Assembly (NCBI GenBank): GCA_963931925.1
Contig: OZ007575.1
Span: forward strand, 32,800,894-32,864,893
Length of the DNA: 64,000 nt
Direction of reading: 5' to 3'
From: Onchidella celtica
Lineage: Eukaryota; Mollusca; Gastropoda; Systellommatophora; Onchidiidae
Positions within the stretch are counted from its first letter, which is position 1, and every line of letters starts with the position of its first letter. Below, one piece after another: positions 22,816 through 36,200 of the stretch. A model generated the notes under the pieces. It was not told the origin of the DNA, made no database searches, and was given only the letters and a program-made list of their open reading frames with translations. Position numbers and translations under genes: made by a program.

Positions 22816-24279
22816 ATTGGACTGTATTTCATGTGTTCAGATAGATAGGGCTAAATGCCGCTTATTTCTTGTTATATTTCATGCTATTATTCAAGGCCAT
22901 CTGATAATATGGATATCTGTGTGTTCAGTTGGCAATATAAAGATGTGTGAGCCCCATTCCTGGGTGATGGATAGTTTGTTTTGGTATCGAATTTGTTTCT
23001 TAAAAGTGGCTGCCTTATAATGTAGAAAACCAAGATGACGTGACATTTTCAAATAAATGAAAAGAAAAATTAATATTATCATGAATTCATCTCACATGAA
23101 AACTAGGGCGTTCACTGAAAAAAACAACCAAAAACTTGCCGCTTTTATACATTAAGGAGGCGTCATGGAGAAGGTATGAGAAAAATAGAAAGAACATTGC
23201 TCACACACACACACTGTAAGAACAATCCATTAGGAAAAACTAACAATAGCATACTACTACATCAACAAACACTGCTACTTCGAATTGCGATGGCAAAAAA
23301 GATCGTCTATAGCGCTCTGTTTGTTTTTAAATGTAGTATTTGTCCACTTCTTGGTCCACTTATAATTGAATGTAAGACACAGGAGCATTTGGAGCCATTC
23401 AATAAGTCAGCTTTCATAAATGGAAGTCCTAATCCTTTTTTTTTTTTTATATTACTTTTGGCACAGTTGCCTGGCCCTGAAATAGTCAAAAGATCATTAC
23501 GAACATAACAGACCATATGAATTCATTGTTAGGTTGCATCCTGTTAACGTTGTACAAGTTTATGAATGGAGGTAAACCTAGTATAGTCTACTATTGCAAC
23601 GAATTTAAACCCATCTTTTTCCCCTCATCCTGGAGACTGCAACGGAAACTTTTAGCAAAGAGCACAAGATGCCCTCCTTTTACACTGTAAATTCATCTAT
23701 ACTTCTTTTCAAAATAATCCCTGAAGGTTTTTCTCAAATATCTCTTTCATATGATCCCACCTATATGATCGGATTTTTTATATTCCAACATAAACCAATT
23801 TGCCTCAACAAAATAAATTTTTACACATTTTATACTAAAGAATTACCTTTTTTTCATGAAAGCTTGTTTTAAATATTGATAATTGATTAGAACTGCAACC
23901 CATAAGCTGCTCACTTAGACTGAAGTAAACTTTTCCTGCACTTCAATGTATTCTCAGCCCATGCAAACCCTACTTGGTTTAAACGTCTTCTGTGTATACC
24001 AGTTACTAAACCTACAAAAGGCCGATGTGCAGGATTTACATCAAGTTTGCACATAAACAAAACATTGTTCTCACGTAGATCTGCTGGTTATGGCATCGCG
24101 CCAAAGTCGGTTTGAAAGTAGGGAGTATGCCCCTCCCATAATCCTACCAATACAATGGAAATCCAATCTACATTAGATTAACCTAGGAATGCTGGGTGTA
24201 GTTTACATATTTATGTCCCCCAAGGATGCACATTTCCCGACAGATTTTGCATTATATTTTTTTTGTTTTTCTTCCCCAG
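22816..24279. other. Non-coding stretch, no feature recognised
   Basis: AT-rich DNA with short simple-sequence runs (acacacacaca near 23203; ten or more T near 23438). No exon with paired splice signals or recognisable protein was found; the 110-codon frame at 23176-23508 has no motif. Confidence 0.4.
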
Positions 24280-24556
24280 TGAAGATATGACTATGATGAG
24301 AGGAATACTGAATGAAGGACTGCACAGAAGTGGCAGCAGTGAAAAAGCAGAGAATGTACCATCTCCCAGTTCAATCTGTCTCCAGCGTTTCCATGGTGTC
24401 GCTGCAACTGACTATTCATGGCAAGGATCAGCCTGCTCAGCCATCTCCACACACAGATACAGCCAGACATTAGGGAAGAAGAAGTTTCAGCATCATCGAT
24501 CCAGCAACTTTAAGAGCACGGCTTCTACATTTACAATATTATCTATACTATTATAA
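24280..24556 (+). CDS. Candidate terminal coding exon of an unidentified gene
   Basis: A strong acceptor (long T/C tract, then ttcttccccag ending at 24279) is followed by a frame open to a TAA at 24554-24556, about 92 codons. It reads EDMTMMRGILNEGLHRSGSS, then a Ser-rich stretch and a basic segment GKKKFQHHRSSNFKS. The last residues are hydrophobic (TFTILSILL). The frame needs one leading base from an upstream exon (phase 1). The family is not recognised and no upstream exon can be linked. Confidence 0.3.
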
Positions 24557-24729
24557 GACCAAAAAAGTTCGACGATCCTGTTAACCATTGTTAGGTTGTA
24601 TGGCTTTGGTACTTGAAAATTCACCAGTGGGAAGCAGTCTCGTGAAAATAACTCTCATCTAGTTTCTCGTGAGTCGAGCTAAACAAAAGGTAATCTCTCA
24701 CTATAAAGTCTGTCGCCAGCAATTAGTGG

Positions 24730-24990
24730 TCCTCCAGCTCGCACCCAGCTGGGTCGCGGTGTGGCTTGTTAGTGGTGTTTTAGTGTGCTGCATAATAATT
24801 AGGTGGCATGCCACCACACGCCGGCCTTGGTCTGGCTTACCCCCAGGTAGCATCTGGCTGGCGCCCAGCTGGATTGCAGTGTAGCTTGCTAGTACTAAAT
24901 GCAGTAGTAGTAGTGTTTTAGAGTGGTGCATAATAATCAGGTGGCGTGCCCCCAAACTGGGGCCTACGCCAGTCTCTATCTGGCTTCCTC
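24730..24990 (+). repeat. Two tandem units of about 125-135 bp
   Basis: cacccagctgggtcgcggtg...gtgtgctgcataataattag...ggtggcatgcc recurs as cgcccagctggattgcagtg...gagtggtgcataataatcag...ggtggcgtgcc. The second unit carries a short tagtagtag insertion. Confidence 0.7.
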
Positions 24991-25375
24991 CTTAATCGGA
25001 ATGTCCCTCGACTGCATCCACATTACATATATATATATGTAGGCCTATTTGAATGATCACGGGGTGCATTGTATGGCAGTATCATGAATGTTCTTACATC
25101 AAACATTCTGTGAAGCTGACTGTCACTTTTTGAGCTTCTTGTTTCAATTTCTCCAGCAACTTCTTTCCATACCTTTTCTGACATATCTCGGTGTGTTTTA
25201 TCAAATAAAAATGACCTGCGTTGAATCAGTGCATTCAGGTTGTCGCCATCCATTGTCAGCTCACTGTGCTGTATGTCGTTTTGTATTGTACAGTCGTGAA
25301 CAGCAGTGTGAAAGTGGCAACAATAAGTTGGGCTGTTGTTAGGTACGCATAGTATTTTACATTAGGCTAGGTATA

Positions 25376-26035
25376 TTTGGACCGAATACGGCCTAAATAG
25401 GACAAAACCCTGGTTCCGGGCTATTTGGACCGATAGTGCGTGTTTGCACTGTTCTGGCATGTTTTTTTTTTGAAAACAGAATTTGTGTCCGTACAATATT
25501 GCCTAAAGGTAGCGTCAATTACCACCGCATTTTGAGGTGGCCATTGATGGTACGTCGATCGCAAATGGCTACCCCAGCCGCTTTTCGTGTGATTAGTCAA
25601 TCTTGCTACCGCCCATTGACACAAACTGATTAGACCCTCACACCCATCTGACCATTCCAATACTCACTTGAATCGACAATGGACACCGTATTCCACGGTG
25701 GCAATTGACACTGCCTTGCCTAAAATACCTTCGGCCCAAATAGCACAGCTACAGGACAGGGATTTAATGACACAGTTACTATATTTAAATTTACTGATGA
25801 CGTCTTGAGACATTCGAACTGTTCAACGCGGTGGTTAAGCAGTTGTTATGGACTTTGTAAAGGCGATTCCAGGCACAAAGATCAACTGCACACGAAAAGT
25901 GTGTACAAAGTCCATAACGATGCTTAACCGCTGCGTTGAACAGTTTGAATGTCCCTTGAGATAAATCTGAATATATAGTAACTGTGTCATTCATTATTCA
26001 ATCCCGTTCCCTATAGGCCATATTCGGATTAAATA
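25376..26035. repeat. Fold-back element with nested inverted repeats
   Basis: The inner arms are about 100 bp: 25759-25858 (atgacacagttactatat...gttatggactttgtaa) pairs with 25906-26005 (tacaaagtccataacgatg...agtaactgtgtcatt), leaving about 50 bp of loop. A shorter outer pair (accgaatacggcctaaatag at ~25380 and ctataggccatattcggatt at ~26010) encloses it. Between outer and inner left arms lies a ~95-bp antisense piece of the core also present in the MITEs at 41.2 and 43.3 kb (accgcccattgacacaaact). Non-autonomous; no target duplication identified. Confidence 0.7.
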
Positions 26036-27440
26036 GACACTTCCTTTACATTATAAGCCATTGCTGAACAGTGAACACAACTCAGTATTTTCTCTATTGG
26101 TTTTGTAATTATACTACCTGCCCCTAATACTACTAACAGTATTCCCAACGTTGATCAGTGATCTCCCTTCACTGACGGACAACGGAAAGATAGAGCATGC
26201 AGTGTAAGTTCTGTTCCGTTCCGTGTTGTGGCTGTCTGTTCCGTGGGTGCTCGTATGACTGAAATACTGATGCTGTGTAGATTTCTGACATTGCACAATT
26301 TTTTTTTTCGTCGGAAAATGAAGCAAAACTTCCGTTCCATTATTTACTCAGTGAATGAGCCCTTAAACATGAAAAAAAAATGTTTTGGATGTCCTCCTTT
26401 GCACCCAAATATATGAGGATAGAAAATAAAGTCCCACCCACTAGACATCCCTCCCCCTTCTTTACACACACATTTATTCATCATGCCCTTGCAAACTGCG
26501 GGGAGGTTTCAGGTATTCATGTAAGGGCATCTATAAAACCTCAACATTACTTGTGTACATGTAATTAAAAGTAAGGAGGTATTTTTTGAGGAGCATTCTG
26601 CATATGCAGTGTTAAGGTTATACAAAAAGTCTCTGAATTTACCTCAGAGAGAAATTTGTAGCTAGAGTATTTCAGTTGTAAATGGTGAGCGCTGGATATG
26701 TTGCTCTCAAGAAATTCATCTTACCAAATATCCTAATGATCTCATAAACAGTTTTTAACTGACACTAGAACTAGAAGGGTTAATAAGATTGTGATGAACA
26801 CAGAAATAATAGGAAAAAAAGAAGACAGATCCATTGCTGACCATACAAATAAAATGAAAAAAGCACTGTTTATTGTACAATTGAATTACTCAACATTCTC
26901 AGAACAGTTGGCATAATCCTTAAAAAATTGACATTTGTGAACAAATCTTATGACACAAAAAAATAGTTTCACTGACACAGTTGAAATCAAAAGCAATAAA
27001 GTTATAAAATTACAACACCAGCAATGAATTCAATCTGTCCTGACAGTTGGTTTGCCACTTACCCAACCATCAATGAATAATGATCATAACGTCATGGTCA
27101 TTCCACAATCGCCTAAGTCATTTTTTGTGTGTTTTGATAGGAAATGATCACCTTAATCAGACGGTCATGTTGCACCGTTCAGCAATTAGATGGTTTTGTT
27201 TCATTGACTTTAAACTAAAACTCACATTCACCCAAATCACCATTTTAGACTTGTTCGGGGAGCATAGGCTTATTACATAGCCAATTAGAGTAAATACTGA
27301 GTTGAGTTCACTATTCAGCTATAGCTTTCTATGTAAAGTACTAGGCTCCCCCAACCACAGCTACTACATGTACTATATTCGAAGTAAACTTTCCTTTGAT
27401 TTTCAAAAAAAAACCCACCAAAACACGACTTAGGCAAATG
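26036..27440. other. Non-coding stretch, no feature recognised
   Basis: No exon, RNA gene or mobile element could be supported. The sequence is AT-rich, with a first weak instance of the 27.4-27.7 kb repeat motif near 27045-27075. Confidence 0.4.
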
Positions 27441-27668
27441 TGGCAAGACCATGACGATAATACAGTCTCTTTGCCACTTGGCTTACCATCAACAATTATA
27501 CATGTAATTTGTTTGTCACTTGCCTAACCATCGATGCTTTCATAGCCGCTTCACCAAATACTCAACCATCAATAATCATAATACAGTCTCTTTGCCACTC
27601 ACCGAACAACCAACAATCGTACTGCCATCTCTTACAACTATCAAACCACCAACAATCATTTGCCTTCT
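27441..27668 (+). repeat. Diverged tandem repeat around a tttgccactt...accatcaa motif
   Basis: At least four units contain variants of ctctttgccacttgcctaac and accatcaacaatcataatac (near 27465, 27510, 27560, 27590), with one more at about 27050. Units are roughly 45-70 bp and imperfect. Confidence 0.55.
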
Positions 27669-30349
27669 GCATTTAAGGTACAAACGTTTACAATATGCTC
27701 TTAACTGAGTAAATATCATTTAAGCAAGTGCCAAAATTATTCTAACCTGACAAAATGAATTCTATTGTAAATTTTGTTTCAGCAGACCATTGTACAATAA
27801 TACACAATACACTGTGTCTCATTTTTTTTGGCACAACAGAACTCCCTCTGAAACATTCTCATCTCAAGAATGCTAACCTAAATCTTTGATAAATAACAGG
27901 TGTGGCTGCACTTCATCTACAAATTTAAAAGTCATATGGATAAACATGAAAAGGATCTCTTGAGGTTCTTAATACCACATCATTCTCATATCTTGTGTTG
28001 AATAGGAAATGCCTGGGTTTTGCTATGCACAGATAAAACTCTGAAATAAGCTGAATTACATGCATGGTGCTTTGGCAAATCGGTCACAGAAAATACAGCA
28101 TTGCCCACAGACCTCTGAAAGTACACATTAATGCATATAAAGAAACCTGTCAACACCTATTAAAAAAAAAAAACAAGAAAAAACTATCTGCTGGTACAGA
28201 TGTCACAGCTCTATGTATCAATTATCATTCATACACATTCCCCATGACCATCAGTGCATCTCTGGACAAGACATTCAATACCCAAAGAGGATAACATTAC
28301 CTAGACATCATAAATTAACTACAATATGTATTTAATGTTCTCATTTAAATAAGTTCTTTTCTTGTATTCTCCAATATGGAAAGAAAAAAAAACAAACTGA
28401 ACACACCCAGATAAATGGATAAAAATTAACAGTACAGCTTGCAGAACAACTAGGAAAGGAACTGCAAAAGCATGAGCAAATAGAGGATTAAGATCGCACA
28501 ACAATGATATTTAAACAGCGGCAAATCAAAGGCCCAACAAAAACCATCTTGCTCAATCAAAATAAAAGTTCTTGTGCAAATTGAAAAAAAAAATTGTGTT
28601 CAAAGCAAGAGAACACGTCCCCAAATTGAATAATTCTTATCAATCTTTATATTTTGCATCGAGCATGCTGTTCATTACAATTACCTACTATCTCTGGATT
28701 TCACCCCCCAAAAAATATTTCAATATGAATTGTTAACTATAATATGGCAACAGATAATCATCTTGCCGTGTTATTTCCCCCCTCACGCATACTTTTATAG
28801 ACATGAATAAATATTTTGACATGTATACATGTATGTATTTCTCAATAAAAAATGCAGGGTGACCCTTATAATGGAAAGTGACAAAGATGCAATAAATGTG
28901 GGCTTTGTTTTATTCCACGGTGAAATACTACTGAAGACTGCAGTATTCTCTGCAAAGTTCTAATGGCTCAAACAGACATGCAAAAATGAAGAAAAAAAAT
29001 AAAATCCTGAAATGGCGATTCTCCTTGTAGTTATACAAGCGTAAGCTACCAAACAGTGCAGCCATGAAATAGCTGAACACTAAGATGTTATCTAATTAAT
29101 ATACATGATTTTACTTCAGATCTTCTGAATCCGGCCTGTTTCTAAAGATGCCTTTTGCTAGTTTTAAACTGCAGTAAAGCACTGTCACATTTACTCCCAT
29201 CACTAGAGTCCGTGCACTTTTGTTTTTCTTATATGTGGTGTGCACACTGGGCAGTTTGTTTAGTGAGTCTGCAGTTTTCAGTACCACACATGCCAAAAAA
29301 AACGAACAGTGAAGTGTAGGAATGTCAGATAAAAATACAACATGGAAAAGGTAGGGCTTAACTTTGAAAACTGACCTCACTGAGCATAGTCAAAATATGT
29401 ACCAACAATTGCATTTACCTATCGCAAACTACGTTATTTTTTAGGAATTTAGGTGAAAACTACCTGTTTCTAGGTTTTGTGGTTACCGTGGAGTTCTTGG
29501 TGTAAGTTTTGCAACTTGCTTTTTAATGTATCGATAAAAGAGGAGTACCGTGAACTCGACTGTTGGACACTATTTTCCTTACAATTTCATGTAAACTTTG
29601 TTTGAGAGGTGGTTGTGGACAAACAGACAACAATTATGTTGGTGGAGCTACGCAGTACCAAGATCCCTGAGAATTCATAGAATAGCAGTAACTTTTGACT
29701 CCAATATATGGCCAATAATTGAACATTAATTAAAAAAACCAAATTAGCATATATGACAAGAAAATAAGTGGTGAGAAAACTACTACCTAAAAGAGTATAT
29801 CAAGGAACAAATATGGTCTATTCGAATTTTAAAAAAATTATACCGTTAAACTAATAAAATGCTGGAAGAGATGTTTATGATGTGAAGTGATTTATGTGAT
29901 GAACCTTTTGATTCCATATAAAAAACAAAGATGGCAGAAGGCTAAAAAATCAATTTGAGAAAGAGCACAACATGATATGATAACAACAAAAATGGCACCA
30001 GGCATAATAGTTTGGCGACATGGATAACACAACAGTTGTACTGCTAACAATATAGACAACTTAACTATCGCTTTCAATGATATGAGCAGGTATGCTTCAG
30101 CATGTTTTGGGGATACCACATAACACTGACTTTGCTTTTCCGGACCACATTACATGTAATTCAATAACGCTGGACACAAAATTAAACTCTTCATTTGATA
30201 CGGCAGTCAAGAGTGACTGATTAGCCTAAACTGATGGAGTTTCAAAAATGCCATGGTTGTTGAGGAAAAAAAGAAGGAAATATATACAGTCCAATATACT
30301 TATCTCGACATGGCTTTTGTCAAGAACAGATTTGATTCATAAATGTTTC
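27669..30349. other. Non-coding stretch, no feature recognised
   Basis: About 2.7 kb of AT-rich DNA with A-runs (28160, 28385, 28585) and no convincing coding, RNA or repeat structure. The open frames here are short, Phe/Lys/Ile-rich and lack splice context. Confidence 0.45.
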
Positions 30350-32300
30350 CACTGAGTAAATTTTTGTGAGAGAGCAGTGAGTAATTTTTACAAACGTAAT
30401 TATTGTGCGAGCCAGCATAACTTGGTCTCGTAAACAATTTGTTTTGAACAGTTTTTTTCCTGATAGATAGACAGAAGGTGTGGGGAAGGATAGACGGACA
30501 GTGTAGGTGTGCATGACTGAGCACTTTTTATATCTAGTGTTTTGAACTAGGTTTAGTAGAGAGGGAAGGGGTGAGTAGGAATTAAATGTTATTGAGACGT
30601 CTGTTGATGTACAGAAAATCCGTGATCCAGAGTAAAAGCTCGGGGTTTTGAACATGTTAAGAATTTATTGCTATAAAATTACATTTTATTGTCTTGAGTG
30701 ATTCGACCTTTGATGTCGACCCAAGGTCGTTGCGTAGGGCTGTTACTTAAAATAACTCGGTTCGGCAGCTGAGCTAGAGGTGGTTGCACCAATCAAATGT
30801 ATGAATCTGGACGGAAGGTCGAGACATAGCTTTAGTATTTAAACCCGTGCAGAGCTTAGATAGATGCCACATGTAGACAATCCATTTACGAGGTGGACGG
30901 CGATAGTCCTCAGCCAGATGAGAGACATAGAGACGCAGTTGAGCAGTCCATTGTGAGGAGCCTGATTTAAAGCTCCAGAGCCTAAGCTACTTGGTTTGAT
31001 ATAAACCCACAGCGTTTACATCCAGCGCTCTCACTCCCAGTGAGGGCCGCATGGTGAGAGTCCATACTAATTTGTAATGATGAAAGTGAACCGTTCTACT
31101 TACTTTTGAAGACAGTTTCAGAGCTACCGCCAGACAACGCATGGTTGTACAAGCATTCTCCATGGCGTGTCTAGAGGAAATGTCCATATCATAACATGTC
31201 TCATTGAATTAATAGAATTTAAACTGTTATATCCGTCGCCACGTGCGCGGATTCTATTTGGCATATAACTCATATGACCTGCAAGTAGTTAGATTGAATA
31301 CGTTAGTCTTTATAGAAAGCTGTAGTTTCATTAGTTAGATTCAGTTGCCTTTGAATTGATATTTATATTTATAATTATATTTGTTACATTAATTCCTGTA
31401 ATTAAACTGCCCTACAGTTCTGTTAAAAATCAAAGCAATTGATTTATTTAGTTTTTAGAGTGCAAGTATTTTTTTTTGTGTGTTCGTCGATTGTGGGAGC
31501 GGACCTCGAAAGAGTGTCAGTCGAATTATCCCCATCTAACCCACATCGCGACAGCTTTTGTCGACATTCTGGTTAACTCAACGCTATTTTGAAGTCCCAA
31601 CCTGTTTCTTCTTTAATGCTATTAAATATTTCCCCGTAACTCGACGTGTTATTCCATTCTTTCCTCTTATATCGACACATTTCTCACCGACCAGAGCACA
31701 ATAAGTGCACTAGATCTACTACTATGCTACCGAAAATGCCAAGGCAACTCCCTACATATAAGACCTCCTTATTTCTTTTTGCGGTGCTGGCGGGTGTGTG
31801 TGTGTGTGTGTGTGGACAGAGGATGACCCTTGGCTTCAGTAACGCAAGTGTGGAGTGCCATGCATAAGCTCACAGCAGACAAAGTACAGAGTACTATAGA
31901 CTGTGTGCATTTTTTTCCCCCAGAAACATTCGTGCGCCGTTGATACTAGGCCTAGACCTCTTGGTTAACTGCTATACTGTGTGTGTATTTCAGTGTGATC
32001 ACTTCTTCTGAGAAACAGTCAGGTCGAGGTTAAAAAGAAATAGTAAAACACTGCGCATTTGATGTATAGCTACAGCATTTCGCTGATATTGGCAAACCTT
32101 TGCCATGCAACTACCCCACACAACATTGATATAGGAGGAATAGGTGACAGCATGCCGATAATCAAATGATGAAAAAGGGACATAACTGCGTTATTTATGG
32201 GTCACTTTTTCCACCACTAATCTGTTATTTCAACTTTCTCTTTACTTGACGCCAGTCACACTGTCTCACTGATGTCGAGATATTAGGACTGCACTGTAAA
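30350..32300 (-). repeat. Longest copy of dispersed repeat family X (about 1.95 kb)
   Basis: This copy aligns, as its reverse complement, to 21990-22815 (from its 32.3-31.56 kb part), to 7408-7694 plus 9314-10035 (31.55-30.55 kb), and to 4780-5000 (30.52-30.35 kb), so it links three otherwise separate fragments into one family. It has a (GT)n run at 31795-31813, two AATAAA-like motifs and no coding frame shared between copies. The class is unknown: no terminal repeats or target duplication were found. A decayed LTR or other non-autonomous element is possible. Confidence 0.7.
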
Positions 32301-32585
32301 ATGCTCAGAGATTTCAAATGCAGCAGGAATATGCTAACAATGCAAGTTCAAATATCTGTTCATAATATAAACAAGTGGAGTACCAGTTACCATTACAGTG
32401 TAATATTTATATATATGGCATTGATACTGTAGACTAAACCTTTCTTGCAACTGCTCACCAGTAAACATTATATAACAACTCTGTCATTGATTCACAGATC
32501 CTGACCAGTCTTCCTAAAAGTAGGCCAGTCATTACAGGCCCTTTGCAAAAATCAACAGGTAGCACTTTCTGTGGTTAAGGAGGAA

Positions 32586-32665
32586 TGCATGAAATACTAA
32601 AACAAAACAAAGCAAAAAAAAAACAACAACAAACAAACAAAAACAAAACAAAACAAAAAAAAAAG
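32586..32665 (+). repeat. A-rich low-complexity tract
   Basis: A run of aaaacaaaac-type sequence of about 80 bases, in the region beyond the 3' end of the FKBP gene. Confidence 0.8.
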
Positions 32666-33071
32666 CATTCCAACATCAAATGACAGGAAATGGAATTAAA
32701 AAAACAGCTATAATGCCACTACACTGACTTTCATGTGTTATTCAACGCAAGTACTTTTCTGAGTATCGCTTAACTTTGAGTGGCACCTGGTCAGATTTCT
32801 CCACCCACAGGGCTGTGCTCACTTATGAATAAGCTTAAAAACAGAGGAACCACTGTTGAATTAAATTAGTATTCCAGATCACATATTTAAAATGAATATT
32901 CAAAAACTACTGAAACAATGCAAGACACAAACATCTGACCACACAAACAGTGAAAAATACAAAATCTACACATTGGTCATGACAAATGCCACTTAGATTA
33001 ACTGTACATGTATAGTAAGCTGAGCGTTCAAGAATTTAACCACATGATTCTGAAGCCTGTCATTCCTTGTA

Positions 33072-33227
33072 CTAATGCCGATGGTTGTTATTGTCAGATC
33101 CCACTGGCATGACATCCCCAAATGCAGCCACCTCCTGGTCCAAAGGCATCATGCCTGCTGCCATCTCGTTGTTCCATTCACCAATACCATCTTTGAAAAC
33201 ACTGTCATTATTAGGAGGTTCACTTTT
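33072..33227 (-). CDS. FKBP4: FKBP exon 8 (terminal)
   Basis: Acceptor gttttacttttcag, then 51 codons and TAG. A hydrophilic tail with [20 protein letters not shown] and a His/Asn-rich end (GSDNNNHRH). The tail is not conserved in the family, so the call rests on phase and splice signals. Confidence 0.85.
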   Translation of the reverse strand, partial: KSEPPNNDSVFKDGIGEWNNEMAAGMMPLDQEVAAFGDVMPVGSDNNNHRH

Positions 33228-36200
33228 CTGAAAAGTAAAACAAGTATTTTACTCACATTAAATTCATAACTTATCGAACAAATGAAGACATCAGTCAAAT
33301 TTTAAGAATCTTTCAAAATAAATTGTCTGATAAACAGGTCCTAACATTTAAAATAACCAACATATGATTTCACTGTGTGATTATTCCGAAGTTGTACATG
33401 TAGAATTAATGCAATATGTCAATAGGGAGATGGGACAACTAAACCCTATCACCCTCTATTTGAGATTTATTTTGCAAACAAAATGCTACCAGGGTTAAAA
33501 CCAGAATATGCCAAACTGACATAATAATCAGGAATAGCATCAAATTTTTAAAAGGATGACACTTTTGCCCTTCAAATAGATTTGTGAAGACAAATACTCA
33601 CCTGGCAAAAGGCACTGGGAAATGAAATATGGATCTGCAGGCATATATTTTTTCCTTGCACACATTGTATGTTTAATCTAAACAGAGAAATTTAATATGT
33701 AACAATAAACCAATAAAGTTAAATACTGTGGTGACTGTGTTGTATAAGAGCTACTGGCAATTGGATCATATTAGACCCAAGTGTGTTCTCTGCAAATCCC
33801 TGTACATACTTTGTCTGTTTCCTACCTTTTAGATGAATCTGTAGAACAATGGCATATTTTAGCAATCGTGTCTCATACAGTCTGACCATTACTGACGGGG
33901 ACCAGTGGAATTCACTGATTTGTTTTGCAGGTCTGTGGCAAGATGCATTTTAGGAAAAGTCAAGACATTTCAAGTCTAAGAAGTATTTTTTTGCAGAATC
34001 ACAGTCACCTGAAATTGTCAGATCACCACTGCATATATGTTAAATATTCCAGTGTCAATGCTACCTTTAAATATAAACTAGTCAAGTTGTCCACCTACCG
34101 CCCACCTTGGCACTCTGCTGTGTCATTTTGCTGAACATATTTGCATAGAGTTTCTTTTCCTTCTGGTGTTCCTCTTGTAATTTCTTCTTGCACACTATGA
34201 TTTGATTCTTGGCTGCTTTATTCTCAGGTTCCAAAGCTGTAACTCGCTGGTAGTCTTGCAAAGCCAGTTCATAATCTTTCCGTTTCTGCTGAGCCTACAA
34301 AAACAAATGGATATGAAACAAAATGAATGACATGACAATGGAATTAAAGAAAACAAAGTTTAACTGTGCTCGTGGTCAATGTGATGAACACTTTGTTGCC
34401 AAAATGATGAATGAGCCTTACAGTATTTCTCCTACAAATTTATAAAGCAAACGTTAGGATGAAAATTTACAAAGTTTAGTCACTTGTTTCACTTTCACAT
34501 TGAAATCTTGACAATTTAACATAACAAAAATTCACATGAGGAAAAAAAGTTCTGTGACAAATTCTACATTTTTGGCATACAAATATTAGTCTGCATGTAA
34601 AACAAAGTAAGTAATGCATGCTGTCTTCGCCAATTTATGGAATCTCGATAATTCTGGCTCAATATGGCAGCTGCCAACAAGTATTAACATAGTAATGTAA
34701 TGGTGCAAAAAAAAAAAAAGAGCAAAAAAAACAAAAAAAAAACACAACAACAACAATGCTCTGTTGGCAGTAATGTCATGGACCACAGAAACCACACAAC
34801 AAAAAAATACAATTCCTCACCTGAGCCCTTCTGAAGAAGGCTTTGGGGTTGTTTTCGCTAATCTCAATTGCCTGATTACAGTGCTCTATCACCTTGAGAT
34901 TATCATCAAGCTGAAGTTCACATGCTGCTAAATTGAGGTGAGCTGCTAAAACAAGGGCATCTCTCTTTTCCTTTTCCTCCCCCTCTAAGGATGTTTCACT
35001 GTCTAAGTATTCCAGGGCTGTGTTATAGTTGTTCAGTGCCTTTTGAATTAATCCTTTCTGTAAAATCGGAGACAAAAAGAAAATGGCTCACTATGTCTGA
35101 CTGTCTTACAAAATAGAATGTATACCTGTGCTTGATAAAAACATGATATTCAGTGAATGGTACTTCAGTTCTACAACACTGCAATGGCTAGCTAATGTAC
35201 ACAAACACAAAAACCCTGAAAACGAGGTTTTTGGATTCTGAGTTTGGAGAAGGCATGTTGACATGATTACACTACTATTAACAGTCACACTGTGCTTGGA
35301 AAAAGCAGAAGTGCCCACCAACCATTCACATGAAAACAAGAGCACCTGATGACATACAAACATTTAAATAAAAAAGATATAGGACTTACCTTGAAGAACT
35401 CAGTCCCTTTACTCTTTCTGATCTCAGCTTGCTCAATTTTCTCTGGCGTGTCCATCTCATAAACTTTTTTTCCCTATAAGAATGAGGGAAAGAAAACACA
35501 AGAAGATGTATGTTTTCTCTTGGATTATTAAAACCACCCAATGAAATAACATAAATAGAACTGCATATTTAGGCTGGATGTATTTTCAATAAAACACCAA
35601 TGGGATTTTTGAATCCCTCACTATATCTTTTGATATAATTATGACATTATCAGATAAGTTCACAAGGAGAAAATACTGAATTAACGTGACACGTTGCATG
35701 AAAGTGAGCTATGGGAATGAACAATAGTGAAAGAGCACCCGTTTTATGCACTTCTGGTAATGTAACAAGGACTAGGACTCCCAAGTACCATTTCAGAATT
35801 TATCTCACACCCCAGCCCCAAATATTCTCCTATGAACTCTACCTTTTCAAATGACACAAGCTCTACATCATACACTAATGTAGCATCTGCTGGAACACCG
35901 AGGTCTTTGTTGCCTTCTTTGCCATATGCGTAAGCTGGTGCAATGGTAAATCTGGAATGTTCTTTGCTCTTCATTTTCTTCACTGCTAGCTCCAATCCTT
36001 CCATAATTTTTGGATCATCCACTTCGCCAATGACAAATGTTGATGTGGTTTCTTCAATGATGACTTTGTTGTCATGTCTGACAGAGTACTTAACTAGAAG
36101 AAAAAAACAACAACAAAACAATGATCTTCAGTAATGCAATCAAGTTGTGTAAACTTGGACAAAATTATTTCCTTTGGTTTGAAATCTGTGAAAATATGAC

